Assembly (NCBI RefSeq): GCF_001424345.1
Contig: NZ_LMPF01000012.1
Span: forward strand, 63,662-127,661
Source: Burkholderia sp. Leaf177
GTDB taxonomy: Bacteria; Pseudomonadota; Gammaproteobacteria; Burkholderiales; Burkholderiaceae
Length of the DNA: 64,000 nucleotides
Reading direction: 5' to 3'
Each line of letters starts with the position of its first letter. Within the stretch, counting starts at the first letter, position 1. Positions 37,522 to 46,473 of the stretch are shown piece after piece. The translations under genes and the position numbers were made by a program. The notes below the pieces were generated by a model that saw only the letters and a program-made list of their open reading frames with translations, did no database searches and was not told where the DNA came from.

Positions 37522-38953
37522 GATGGTGCTTCCGCGCGTCGGTAATCACGCCGGTGATGGCGGCAGCCGCAGCGCTCTGCGGACTCGCGAGATGCGTCCG
37601 CGCGCCCGGGCCCTGACGGCCGACGAAGTTGCGGTTGGTCGTGGAAATGGAACGCGCCCCCGGCGGCACGATCTCGCCGTTGGCCGCCACGCACATGCTG
37701 CATCCCGGCTCGCGCCATTCGAAACCAGCGGCAGTAAAAATACGGTCGAGCCCTTCTGCTTCGGCGTCGCGCTTGACCGTCTCGGACCCCGGCACGACCC
37801 AGGCGTGCACGCCCTCTGCAACGTGTTGCCCGCGAATCACCGCTGCCGCGCTGCGCAGATCCGACAACCGCGAATTTGTGCACGAGCCGATAAACACCCA
37901 GTCCACTGGCGTGCCCTCCAGCTTTTGTCCTGCAGCGAGTCCCATGTAATCGAGTGCGTCACGCCACGCTGCACGGTGCTTGTCGTCGGGAGCGCACGCG
38001 GGATCGGGCGCGGCGCCATCGATGGCGATCACATGCTCGGGGCTCGTGCCCCAGGTGATCATCGGCTTGATGACACTCGTGTCAATGTGCACTTCGGAAT
38101 CGAAAACGGCGCCGGAGTCTGATGGCAGCGTGCGCCAGTGCTCCACTGCCAGATCGAACAACGCGTCGCGCGGTGCCCTCTCACGCCCTTCGAGATACGC
38201 GTATGTGCTGTCGTCCGGCGCAATCATTCCGACCTTCGCACCGAGCTCGATGGAAAGATTGCACAGCGTGAGACGCGCTTCAATATCGAGTGCACGCACT
38301 GTGGAACCGGCGTACTCGACGGCATACCCGGTTCCCGCTTTTGCTCCGAGTTTGCCGATCAGATAAAGCACCAGGTCTTTGGCCGTGACACCTTCTTGCA
38401 GCGGACCATCGAAGGTCACGCGCAACGTTTTTGGTTTCTGCTGCCAGAGTGTTTGTGTCGCAAGGGCATGCACCAGCTCGGACGCACCAATGCCAAACGC
38501 CAGCGCACCCAGCGCGCCATTCGTGCATGTATGGCTGTCCCCGCAGACCAGCGTGCTGCCGGGCAGGACAATCCCCAGTTCCGGTCCCATTACGTGAACG
38601 ATGCCGTGTCCAATCTCGCCGGTATCGTAGAAACGAATCCCTTGAGTGGATGAACGCGCCTTCAGCCCAGCCCATAACTTTGCGCCGCCGGGATAGGTTT
38701 CGCCTGTTCTACCAGGCGCGCTCGATACCGCGTGGTCCGGCGTGGAGAAGGAAAGCTCAGGATGCCGAACCGATAATCCGCGTTGCTCCAGCGCCGTCAG
38801 TGCGTTGTTGCCGGACAAATCGTGCAGCAACATCCGGTCGATATGAAGCAGCGTCCACGCATCGTCTTTGACTGTGATTGCGTGCGCGTCCCAGACTTTA
38901 TCGAATAGTGTTTTGGCCGCGGCGGGCTTATTGAGGCTTTCAATTTCATTCAT
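37514..38953 (-). CDS. LeuC-like large subunit of an aconitase-family hydratase (module A)
   Basis: 479 residues with the [4Fe-4S] ligands in FIGSCTNSRLSDLR and EPGCSMCVAANG, the start FDKVWDAHAI and CGDSHTCTNGALGALAFGIG. Length is normal for bacterial LeuC. The enzyme hydrates or dehydrates a 2-hydroxy di- or tricarboxylate. The context is catabolic: divergent MFS carrier, IclR regulator, CoA transferase and lyase genes. The substitutions in the small subunit also argue against a leucine-biosynthesis role. Divergent promoter shared with the MFS gene contains an IclR-type operator candidate. Confidence 0.9.
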   Translation of the reverse strand: MNEIESLNKPAAAKTLFDKVWDAHAITVKDDAWTLLHIDRMLLHDLSGNNALTALEQRGLSVRHPELSFSTPDHAVSSAPGRTGETYPGGAKLWAGLKARSSTQGIRFYDTGEIGHGIVHVMGPELGIVLPGSTLVCGDSHTCTNGALGALAFGIGASELVHALATQTLWQQKPKTLRVTFDGPLQEGVTAKDLVLYLIGKLGAKAGTGYAVEYAGSTVRALDIEARLTLCNLSIELGAKVGMIAPDDSTYAYLEGRERAPRDALFDLAVEHWRTLPSDSGAVFDSEVHIDTSVIKPMITWGTSPEHVIAIDGAAPDPACAPDDKHRAAWRDALDYMGLAAGQKLEGTPVDWVFIGSCTNSRLSDLRSAAAVIRGQHVAEGVHAWVVPGSETVKRDAEAEGLDRIFTAAGFEWREPGCSMCVAANGEIVPPGARSISTTNRNFVGRQGPGARTHLASPQSAAAAAITGVITDARKHHHG

Positions 38954-39097
38954 TGACTTCCCTTCATCGGATCTTCATTGGGTGCGAATACGACGCGCAA
39001 CTTAGGCATTCTCCTATCCGATTGCGGTGCGGGGGAATCGCGGGTAATCCCTGCCTCCAACATGCTTGCGGCGCAAAGACAGGTCCCATAAACTCCG

Positions 39098-39116
39098 AAT
39101 AGACAGAATGTCTGTT
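39098..39116. promoter_or_regulatory. IclR-type operator candidate, copy 1
   Basis: AATAGACAG-A-ATGTCTGTT, an inverted repeat with 7 of 9 matches, centred 80 bases upstream of the MFS start and about 150 bases from the leuC-like start. It closely matches the perfect palindrome at 41262-41280 next to the IclR gene. Confidence 0.68.
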
Positions 39117-39186
39117 TTTAACGCGACAAGCCAGCGGCGCGACTGGTCACCAGGTCGGAATCGTCAGGACATCACATGGAGAAGAC

Positions 39187-40404
39187 ATGAGCCTTAGGTA
39201 CAAGCTGCTGATGCTGACGTGGCTGCTGCAATTCGTGAATTACCTCGACCGGGTCAGCATCTCGGTAGCTGCGCCTTCGATGATGAAAGCCTTGCATCTC
39301 GACGCCGCCCAGCTAGGCATAATCTTCGCCGCGTTTGCCCTTGGCTACGCCTTGATGCAGTTGCCAGGCGGCATGCTGTCTGACCGCTTCGGCACGAAAG
39401 CCCTGCTGGTCGTCGCGCCGCTTCTGTTCTCCCTTTTCACCGGATTGACCGGCCTGGTTTCGACTGTCGGTGCCATGGTGGTGGTGCGCTTTTGCTTCGG
39501 GTTATCGGAAGGATCGTGCAATGCAGCGGTGTACAAGCTGGTCGCCGACAACTTCAGTTCGAAGGACGCTGCACGTGCGCACAGCGTGTGGCTGAGCGCG
39601 CTGGCAATCGGTCCTGCGGTCGTCGCGCCGGTTGTCGTGTGGCTGCTCGTGCGCGGCCCGTGGCAGCACGTATTTTTCTTCTTCGCGATCCCTGGTGTGA
39701 TCGTCTCGATCCTGATCTATGCGTTGATTCCGCCGCAAGTCGCCGGGGCCAGATCGTCGCTTGCGGAACGTGCCGAGCGTCGCGCGCACTGGAAAACATT
39801 CATCAGACTGAAGAGCACGTGGCTGCTGTTCTTCGGGTACATGACGTTCAGCATTGGATATTGGGGTTTCCTGGGCTGGGTGCCGAGCTATCTTTCGGCG
39901 CAACGGCATATCGACTTGAAGGCGCTTGGCTTCGCGGCATCGATTCCCTATTTGTTCGGCTTTCTCGGCCTGATAGTGTTTGGCACGCTGGGTAGCGGCT
40001 CGCTGCATCGCAAGCGTCCGGTCATGCTCGCGCTGGGTTATACCGGCACCGCGATCGCGCTGTACTTCACTTTCACCGCCGATGACCCCGCAATGTGCAT
40101 CGCCGGTCTTTCAGCCGCCGCCTTTCTGCTCTACGGCAGCCTTTCGCCGTACGCCGGCCTGGTCGCGCATCTCGCGCCAGAAGGCGCACGCGGTGGCTAT
40201 GCAGGGTTCATCAACACAGGTGGACAGATTGGCGGGCTGACCGCGCCGCTGGTGGTGGGCGCGATCGTCAAGACCAGCGGGTCGTACAACGGTGGATTTA
40301 TCTTCATGATCAGCGCGTTGCTGATTGGTGCGGTGTGCTTTGCATTCCTCCAGACGCAGATCTCGCGGCGCGCAGCACCGCTCGTGAACGCGCAACAGGC
40401 GTAG
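39187..40404 (+). CDS. MFS transporter, anion:cation symporter (ACS) type
   Basis: 405 residues, 12 helices. FVNYLDRVSISVAAPSM in helix 1 and GYALMQLPGGMLSDRFGTKALL in helix 2/loop 2-3 are ACS family motifs (sugar acids, dicarboxylates, phthalate and related anions). It probably imports the acid processed by module A. Divergent from the leuCD-like genes with an operator candidate between, and its stop lies 4 bases from the convergent iclR gene. Confidence 0.92.
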   Translation: MSLRYKLLMLTWLLQFVNYLDRVSISVAAPSMMKALHLDAAQLGIIFAAFALGYALMQLPGGMLSDRFGTKALLVVAPLLFSLFTGLTGLVSTVGAMVVVRFCFGLSEGSCNAAVYKLVADNFSSKDAARAHSVWLSALAIGPAVVAPVVVWLLVRGPWQHVFFFFAIPGVIVSILIYALIPPQVAGARSSLAERAERRAHWKTFIRLKSTWLLFFGYMTFSIGYWGFLGWVPSYLSAQRHIDLKALGFAASIPYLFGFLGLIVFGTLGSGSLHRKRPVMLALGYTGTAIALYFTFTADDPAMCIAGLSAAAFLLYGSLSPYAGLVAHLAPEGARGGYAGFINTGGQIGGLTAPLVVGAIVKTSGSYNGGFIFMISALLIGAVCFAFLQTQISRRAAPLVNAQQA

Positions 40405-40408
40405 CGCG

Positions 40409-41146
40409 TCAGCGCATGACATCGCTCGGAGCAAACGGCGGTTCGAACATTGAAGGGTCGCCGCCGAGCGCAGTCGTCAGCTCGGCGCCGGCCCGCATCA
40501 CGAACGGCAGATAGAGTTTGAATTCCTTTTTGTCGAACCGGTAACGCGGAATGCCAAGCGATATTGCGCAGATCAATTTCTGCCCTACGCCAAACACGGG
40601 CACCGCAATAGCAGCGCTCTCGGCGTCGCGTTCACCTAAAGAGACTGCGTAGCCAGCGTCACGAACTTTCTTGAGCGTTGCGCCTTTGTCGCCCGCGAAC
40701 GCCAGCAAGATCTTTCCGGCGGCGCCCTTTTCGAGCGTGAGACGCTCACCTTCGCGAACATGCATACGTACCGAGCGTTGCCATTCCAGCCGATAAAGAC
40801 ACAAGCGCACATCGTCTTCCCTGACGTAGACAGCCGCCGTCTCGCCCGTCTGCTTGACCAGTTCCCGCAGAACCGGCAAGGCGTAATCCTGCAGACGGAA
40901 CGAGCCCTGATAGATCATGCCTAGATGAAACAGCGTGGGACCAAGCATGTAGCGGCCATCGGCGAGACGCTTGAGATAGCCAAAGCTTTCCAGCGACTCG
41001 CACAAGCGCAGGATCGTGCTGTGATAAAGACCCGTTGCCGTAGTGAGGTCGGCGAGCGTCATGCCGTCGACGCTGTCTTCAAACGCCTTGAGGATGCTCA
41101 GCGCCCTGTTCACGGCTGCTACGCCTGTATCGGCTGGATTTGCCAT
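40409..41146 (-). CDS. IclR-family transcriptional regulator
   Basis: 245 residues: winged HTH (VNRALSILKAFEDSVDGMTLADLTTATGLYHSTILRLCESLESFGYLKRL) followed by the IclR effector domain (FGVGQKLICAISLGIPRYRFDKKE). Start at 41146 is chosen because the family begins a few residues before the HTH; an in-frame upstream ATG adds 16 unrelated residues. It lies between the two arms of module A, and near-identical palindromes in both divergent promoters suggest it controls the transporter and hydratase on one side and the CoA transferase operon on the other. Confidence 0.92.
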   Translation of the reverse strand: MANPADTGVAAVNRALSILKAFEDSVDGMTLADLTTATGLYHSTILRLCESLESFGYLKRLADGRYMLGPTLFHLGMIYQGSFRLQDYALPVLRELVKQTGETAAVYVREDDVRLCLYRLEWQRSVRMHVREGERLTLEKGAAGKILLAFAGDKGATLKKVRDAGYAVSLGERDAESAAIAVPVFGVGQKLICAISLGIPRYRFDKKEFKLYLPFVMRAGAELTTALGGDPSMFEPPFAPSDVMR

Positions 41147-41261
41147 GTTGTATTGCCAATGATTTCGTTCGTCGATGTGATGCGGGGTCAGCATCTGGCC
41201 CCGCGCGCGGCCTAAAAATAAAGCAATTCAGGGCGCGCCGCAAGACATAGTCGTTTCCGCA

Positions 41262-41280
41262 AATAGACATGATGTCTATT
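41262..41280. promoter_or_regulatory. IclR-type operator candidate, copy 2
   Basis: Perfect palindrome AATAGACAT-G-ATGTCTATT between the iclR start (116 bases away) and the CoA transferase start (50 bases away). It matches copy 1 at 39098 in the core AGACA...TGTCT. Confidence 0.72.
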
Positions 41281-41329
41281 TTTGTGTAACCTGATTTCAG
41301 TGTATCAACAGGCACCGTTCGGGAATCTC

Positions 41330-42583
41330 ATGGCCAAGCTGCACAAGAAGGAATTCGCACTCAATGCAAACGGTCCGCTGCAGGGCTTGAAAGTCGTGGA
41401 TTTATCCCGTCTGGTCGCAGGCAACATGCTGACGTTGCAGCTTGCCGATTTCGGCGCGGATGTCGTCAAGGTCGAGCCCATTGCAGGCGATACCTTGCGC
41501 GCGTTCAAGACCGACGGTTACGAAATTTTCTGGAAGACGTATGCGCGTAACAAGAAGAGCGTGTGCGTCGATTTTCGTCGCAAGGAAGCGATCGAACTCA
41601 TCGCGAACATGATCGACGATGCCGACGTGCTCGTCGAAAGTTTCCGGCCAGGCACGCTCGAAGAAATGGGCCTGGCGCCTGCAACACTCCACGAACGCAA
41701 TCCGCGCCTGATCATCGCGCGAATTTCGGGTTGGGGACAAACCGGCATCTTCCGGAACAAGCCTGGCTTCGGCACCTTGGTTGAAGGGTATTCCGGCTTC
41801 GCGTCAATGAACGGATTCGCCGATCGCGAACCGGTCCTGCCGCCCATGTTCCTCGGCGACATGACAACCGGCATCTATGGCGCCAACGCCGTGATGATGG
41901 CGCTCTGGCATACACGCGTGCATGGCGGTTGCGGGCAAGTGCTGGACATCTCGCTCTTCGAACCCACGCTCTCGATCCTCGGACCGCAAGTCGCGAATTT
42001 CAAGCTCAACGGCCGCATCAAGCCGCGTACCGGCAGCCGTTCGGGCACGACTGCGCCACGCAATACCTACAAGACATCGGACGGCAAATGGCTGTGCGTC
42101 TCGACTTCGACACAGTCGATGGCGCAGCGGCTGTTCGCGACCATCGGCAAGCCCGAGCTGACCGATGACGTGCGCTATGCGACCAACGCCGCGCGCGTCG
42201 CTCACGTTGAAGAGATCGACCGCATTGTGGGCAGCTTCATTGGTGAGCGCACGCTGGTCGAGAATCGCGCGTTGTTCGATGCCGCCGATGTCACCGTCGG
42301 ACCCGTTTTCGACGCTGCGGATCTGCTCGACGACCACTACGTGTGCGAGCGCGAAAGCATCGTGGAAGTCGACGATCACGAAGTCGGCCAGTTGCCCATG
42401 CACAACGTCGTGCCGCGCTTGTCCGCCACGCCCGGCGGCTTCCGCTTTCCCGCGCCGCTCAAGGGCGAGCACAGCAGCGAGATCCTCAGCCCCCTTCTCG
42501 GCGATGCCGCTTACCGGAAGCTCGTTACCGACGGTGTCATCGTGCAAACCGATCGCGAGCATGCGGTCGCGCCCGTCGCCTGA
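41330..42583 (+). CDS. Class III CoA transferase family protein (module A)
   Basis: 417 residues of the CaiB/BaiF fold: LKVVDLSRLVAGNMLTLQLADFGADVVKVE and NKKSVCVDFRRKEA. At the usual catalytic Asp position the sequence reads PGFGTLVEGYSGFAS, that is Gly where relatives have Asp, so the standard covalent mechanism is questionable. First gene of a four-gene plus-strand operon (CoA transferase, TauD-like, CitE-like, lyase). ATG at 41330 is preferred, with GGGA nearby upstream. Confidence 0.88.
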   Translation: MAKLHKKEFALNANGPLQGLKVVDLSRLVAGNMLTLQLADFGADVVKVEPIAGDTLRAFKTDGYEIFWKTYARNKKSVCVDFRRKEAIELIANMIDDADVLVESFRPGTLEEMGLAPATLHERNPRLIIARISGWGQTGIFRNKPGFGTLVEGYSGFASMNGFADREPVLPPMFLGDMTTGIYGANAVMMALWHTRVHGGCGQVLDISLFEPTLSILGPQVANFKLNGRIKPRTGSRSGTTAPRNTYKTSDGKWLCVSTSTQSMAQRLFATIGKPELTDDVRYATNAARVAHVEEIDRIVGSFIGERTLVENRALFDAADVTVGPVFDAADLLDDHYVCERESIVEVDDHEVGQLPMHNVVPRLSATPGGFRFPAPLKGEHSSEILSPLLGDAAYRKLVTDGVIVQTDREHAVAPVA

Positions 42584-42608
42584 ATCAATTGCCAACTGGA
42601 GACAGTGA

Positions 42609-43691
42609 ATGAGTACTATCGACGCAGCAATCGACTGCCCCGCAGTCTGGAAAGGTCCGGATCTCGACTGGACCAAAGAGGGTTTGCACCTGCTCAATGC
42701 CACCGAGCTTGCCGAGATCGACCACGCGTTGCGTCATCTGCAATCGCTTGGAGAAGTCGACTTTCCGGACATCACGCCTGAGACGTTCCCACTGGATTCC
42801 GTTGGTCAGCTGATGCGCGACCTGCCGCACTTTCTCGCCAATGGACGCGGCTTCCTGATGCTGCGCGGCCTTCCGCGCGACAAATATTCCGATGACGACA
42901 TGGCGCAGATTTACGTTGGCCTCGGCTCGTACATCAGCCGCCCCGTCACGCAGTCTTATCTTGGCGACTTGCTCGGCCACGTGATGGACGTCAGCGACTA
43001 CGAACCGAAATCACGCGGATATCGCAAAGGCGGCGGTCAGTTGATGCACACCGACTCGTGCGACATCATTGGCCTCATGTGCCTGCGCACCGCGATCTCC
43101 GGCGGCGAAAGCCGCATATCTAGTGCAGTCGCCGTGCACAACCATATGCTTGAGCACCGCCCGGATCTGCTCGAGGTCCTGCGCGAAGGACTGTTCCTCA
43201 AGCGCACCGATGAAGACGGCCGCCGTGCCACGCGCACGTTCAGTGAATTCAAGGTGCCGTTTTTCACGGGCGAAGGTCCGCAGACCATCTGCTATTTGCC
43301 GACCGGATATGCACGCCTCGCCGAAAAAAGCGGTGAACGTCCCTATTCGGCGCTCGAGTCGGAGGCGCTGTATCAAGTGCGCAAGATCTCGGCATCGCCG
43401 GAGTTTTATCTCGACATGGGCTTTCGCGATGGCGACATCCAGTTCCTCAACAATCGTGTGATGGTGCATGGCCGCACCGACTATCAGGACGCGAAGGCGC
43501 TCGAGGACCGCCGGCACCTGATGCGTCTTTGGCTGACCGCATCTTCATGGCCCGCAATGCCCGACTCGCAGGTTTTCCACAAGCCGGAAGATTTGCGCTT
43601 GTGGTCGCAATATAGAAAGCCGTTCAGCGAAATGCCTTCGCACCATAACCGCTTGCTGCTCGAAGGCAATGCGGGCCGAATGGTCGACTGA
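42609..43691 (+). CDS. TauD/TfdA-family Fe(II)/2-oxoglutarate dioxygenase (module A)
   Basis: 360 residues. The iron ligands fit LMHTDSCD (HxD) and the distal His in VMVHGRTDY, with the 2-oxoglutarate Arg in RRHLMRLW. GLPRDKYSDDDMAQIYVGLG in the N-terminal half is common to TauD-like enzymes. Likely hydroxylates or cleaves an organic acid, ester or amine feeding the pathway; the substrate is unknown. 25 bases after the CoA transferase gene and 1 base before the CitE-like gene. Confidence 0.85.
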   Translation: MSTIDAAIDCPAVWKGPDLDWTKEGLHLLNATELAEIDHALRHLQSLGEVDFPDITPETFPLDSVGQLMRDLPHFLANGRGFLMLRGLPRDKYSDDDMAQIYVGLGSYISRPVTQSYLGDLLGHVMDVSDYEPKSRGYRKGGGQLMHTDSCDIIGLMCLRTAISGGESRISSAVAVHNHMLEHRPDLLEVLREGLFLKRTDEDGRRATRTFSEFKVPFFTGEGPQTICYLPTGYARLAEKSGERPYSALESEALYQVRKISASPEFYLDMGFRDGDIQFLNNRVMVHGRTDYQDAKALEDRRHLMRLWLTASSWPAMPDSQVFHKPEDLRLWSQYRKPFSEMPSHHNRLLLEGNAGRMVD

Positions 43692-43692
43692 C

Positions 43693-44565
43693 GTGAGCCA
43701 GCCACCGATGAGAAGCAAGCTCTTCGTTCCGGGCTCGCGTCCGGAACTGTTCCAGAAAGCCTTCGCCAGCGACGCGGATGCAATTTCCATCGACCTGGAG
43801 GATGCAGTTCCTGAATCAATGAAAGCGCATGCACGCAGCGAGGTGGCCCGCTTTCTTCAGAATCTCGACCGGGAACATGGCAAGACGATCGTGATTCGAA
43901 TCAACCCGCTGGGTTCGGCGCATTTCAATGCGGATCTCGATGCACTCATCGGCCTCGACTTCAACGTCATCAATTTGCCGAAAGCCGAATCGGCCGACGA
44001 TATCGCCATGCTGGCCGAAGCAATCGGCGAACTGGAGAAACAGCGTGCTCACAGCCGGCCGCTGAAGATTCTGGCGAATATAGAGTCATCACGCGGCTTG
44101 CGTTTCGCCGGCGATATTGCTGCGGCGAACGCGCGCGTGATGGGACTGCAGATAGGGTACGCTGACTTGTTCGAACCCCTAAACATCGGACGAAGACATG
44201 CGGGTGCGCTCGAACATGTGCAGCTTGCCGTTCGGTTCGCGGCGGGAGAAGCCGGCGTTGCTGCGTATGACGGCGCGTTTCCGGATATCGCCGATAAAAC
44301 AGGCTTCCGCGAAGAAGCCTTGCGTGCCAAAGCCATTGGATTTGCCGGCAAGAGCTGTATTCATCCGACGCAGATTGCGCCCGCCAACGAGGCTTTCATG
44401 CCGAGCGGCACTGAAATTGCGTTCTCTCGCAAGGTCGTTGAAGCGTGGCGGGAAGCAGGTGCGGTGGGTCGAGGCGCAATCGTAGTCGATGGCATCATGA
44501 TAGATGCCCCGTATGCCGCGAAAGCCGAAGCCGTCTTGCAGCAAGCGCAGCGCCTAGCGGTCTGA
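43693..44565 (+). CDS. CitE-like HpcH/HpaI-family lyase (module A)
   Basis: 290 residues from GTG at 43693, or 285 from ATG at 43708. TIM-barrel motifs: SKLFVPGSRPELFQKA, ISIDLEDAVP (acid and metal loop), VIRINPLGS, NIESSRGL and GKSCIHPTQI. Members cleave citryl-, citramalyl- or malyl-CoA. With the CoA transferase upstream it could act as a citramalyl-CoA or similar acyl-CoA lyase releasing pyruvate or glyoxylate plus an acyl-CoA (inference). Confidence 0.9.
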   Translation: MSQPPMRSKLFVPGSRPELFQKAFASDADAISIDLEDAVPESMKAHARSEVARFLQNLDREHGKTIVIRINPLGSAHFNADLDALIGLDFNVINLPKAESADDIAMLAEAIGELEKQRAHSRPLKILANIESSRGLRFAGDIAAANARVMGLQIGYADLFEPLNIGRRHAGALEHVQLAVRFAAGEAGVAAYDGAFPDIADKTGFREEALRAKAIGFAGKSCIHPTQIAPANEAFMPSGTEIAFSRKVVEAWREAGAVGRGAIVVDGIMIDAPYAAKAEAVLQQAQRLAV

Positions 44566-44587
44566 TTTCAAATCGAAGGAGACATGC

Positions 44588-45463
44588 ATGCCGGAATCCG
44601 TTATCTCTTCACGCTCAAAACGCCTGCGCCAATTACTGAACAGCGCTCAACTGACCGTCGCGCCCGGCGTTTATGATGGATTGACCGCGCGACTCGCCGA
44701 GCAAGCCGGTTTCGCGGCCCTCTACATGACGGGCGCGGGCACGTCGGCATCGTTCGGCTTACCCGACTACGGCCTGCTGACCATGACCGAAATGGTCGCG
44801 AATGCGGCGCGCATTGTCGCTTGCACCACGCTGCCGCTCATCGCCGATGCCGATACCGGCTACGGGAACGAACTCAACGTCACGCGTACGGTGCGCGCTT
44901 ACGAACAGGCGGGTGTATCGGCAATCCATATTGAAGATCAAGTCGCGCCCAAACGTTGCGGTCATCTCGATGGCAAGGAATTGATCTCGACGGCAGAGTT
45001 CGTCGCGAAGATCCGCGCGGCGCTCGCGGCGCGGAACGATCAGGATTTCACGATCATCGCGCGTACCGATGCCAACGGCGTGTTGGGTTTCGACGAAGCC
45101 ATCGCACGCGCCAATGCAGCGCTTGCAGCAGGCGCCGATGTCGCGTTTGTGGAAGCTCCGAACGATCTCGAACAAATTGCGGCCGTACCGAAGCGCGTGA
45201 ATGGACCCTGCCTTTTTAATATCGTGCGCGGCGGCAAGAGTCCTGACATGGCGTTGCGCGACGTACAGGAGCTGGGATATGCACTCGCCATTCTCCCGAG
45301 TGTTTTACTTGCGAGCGTGATGCAGACCTGCGAAAACACGCTCAAGGATTTACGCGAGACCGGCGTGCCGCCGTCTTCATCGACAGCGCTTAGCGCGCGC
45401 GAGCGTTTTCGCCGGATGGGCGCGGACGACTGGGACGCGTTGCGAACCCGGTTCATCGATTGA
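44588..45463 (+). CDS. Isocitrate lyase/PEP mutase superfamily lyase (module A)
   Basis: 291 residues. The lyase-type catalytic loop APKRCGHLDGK has the Cys of isocitrate and methylisocitrate lyases, unlike phosphonate mutases. DADTGYGN and IEDQ are the metal-site motifs. Such enzymes split 2-methylisocitrate, 2,3-dimethylmalate or related acids into a keto acid and a dicarboxylate or acid. Last gene of the module A operon. A paralogue occurs in module B. Confidence 0.92.
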   Translation: MPESVISSRSKRLRQLLNSAQLTVAPGVYDGLTARLAEQAGFAALYMTGAGTSASFGLPDYGLLTMTEMVANAARIVACTTLPLIADADTGYGNELNVTRTVRAYEQAGVSAIHIEDQVAPKRCGHLDGKELISTAEFVAKIRAALAARNDQDFTIIARTDANGVLGFDEAIARANAALAAGADVAFVEAPNDLEQIAAVPKRVNGPCLFNIVRGGKSPDMALRDVQELGYALAILPSVLLASVMQTCENTLKDLRETGVPPSSSTALSARERFRRMGADDWDALRTRFID

Positions 45464-45509
45464 ATCAAAACAGGCTTCAAATTTGATTGATAATTGACGA
45501 GCCATCACG

Positions 45510-45836
45510 TCACTTCAAGCCTTTGGAGATCAAATAGCCTGCCTTCTCGCCGACTATCCATTTAGGCTGACGACCCGCACCGGTCCAGGTTGTACCCGTG
45601 GCGGGGTCTTGGTATTTTGCGGTCCGGGTAGAGCGGGCTACAGTGCTGCGCGCGCCGGCGGAAGCTTTTGCCCCCAAGACTGACGCTGGCAGTCCCAGTT
45701 CTGCAGCAGTGAAACCAAACTCCGCGATGGACGCAATCATTTGTACAAGGGTCTCTGCACGGACGATTCTTTGCGTGTCGTCCGCAAGGCGTGAAAGCGC
45801 GTCCGCTTGCTGCCGCAATTCTTTATAGGTTGCCAT
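45510..45836 (-). CDS. H-NS family nucleoid protein
   Basis: 108 residues: an N-terminal coiled oligomerisation region (YKELRQQADALSRLADDTQ) and the C-terminal DNA-binding motif KYQDPATGTTWTGAGRQPKWI. Family members silence AT-rich acquired DNA. The gene borders an AT-rich stretch (about 45840-46470), so it may act on its own neighbourhood. Convergent with module A. Confidence 0.92.
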   Translation of the reverse strand: MATYKELRQQADALSRLADDTQRIVRAETLVQMIASIAEFGFTAAELGLPASVLGAKASAGARSTVARSTRTAKYQDPATGTTWTGAGRQPKWIVGEKAGYLISKGLK

Positions 45837-46024
45837 CGTTGTTCGATTCCAGGCTTTGCAGTATTTATGTCTAATAACTTAACTCTAAACCTTTTAGGCG
45901 TCGCGCCACGCCGGTATTTAGGGCAATTGGCCAATTGTCTGTTTTGGCCTTAAGCATATTTTTATATCAACACTTTAATAACCACGGTTTTTGAGTGTTG
46001 CATTTAACACAATGATTTGGTTAT

Positions 46025-46300
46025 TCAAGGTTGGATAGGTGAATAGTTCTTATTTAGGTATGCGCCATAAATTGGATAATTTGTGTTTCCGGGGCTGTCG
46101 GTCAGCAACAGACCGTCTCGGTATATCGCCCGCAAATAGCGGCAGACGTTGCTCCTGCGACAATCAAGGTATTTAAGCTTCGCGATCCCACGTGCCGATA
46201 AACAGCCAAGCACGTTTTTTTCAATTTTTCTGGAGAAGTAGGTTGGATTCGCATTTACCCGGTTACCCAAGTTTTCGTTCCGGTTTATGAGTGAAAACAT
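46025..46300 (-). CDS. Small hypothetical protein with a possible winged-HTH pattern
   Basis: 91 residues within AT-rich DNA, ATG with AGGAAG six bases upstream. SARGIAKLKYLDCRRSNVCRYLRAIYRDGLLL resembles a winged helix-turn-helix (compare ...IA..L.....SNV.R.L..L...GLL). No named family. Codon use is unlike its neighbours, which fits recent acquisition. Confidence 0.45.
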   Translation of the reverse strand: MFSLINRNENLGNRVNANPTYFSRKIEKNVLGCLSARGIAKLKYLDCRRSNVCRYLRAIYRDGLLLTDSPGNTNYPIYGAYLNKNYSPIQP

Positions 46301-46473
46301 GACTTCCTGTTTTCTGTTATTTCACGGTCGTGGCGGGTAGTAATAGCAGGCGTAGACTGTATTTAAGCAAAGCGAATTAAATGAGCCTTGGATTGTCTGA
46401 TAAATACCGAAACGAAAATATCGCGAGTTGTAGAACTAAAACGTCATTCGGGCGCTGGAACTGAGAGAACTTC

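Noticed and set aside
36934-38953. Calling these leuC/leuD of leucine biosynthesis
   Set aside because: No leuB nearby, catabolic neighbours, a second such pair 12 kb away, and replaced LeuD positions argue against it.
45463-45488. AATCAAA...TTTGATT hairpin as terminator between module A and H-NS
   Set aside because: AT-only 7-bp stem with a long loop; too weak to support.
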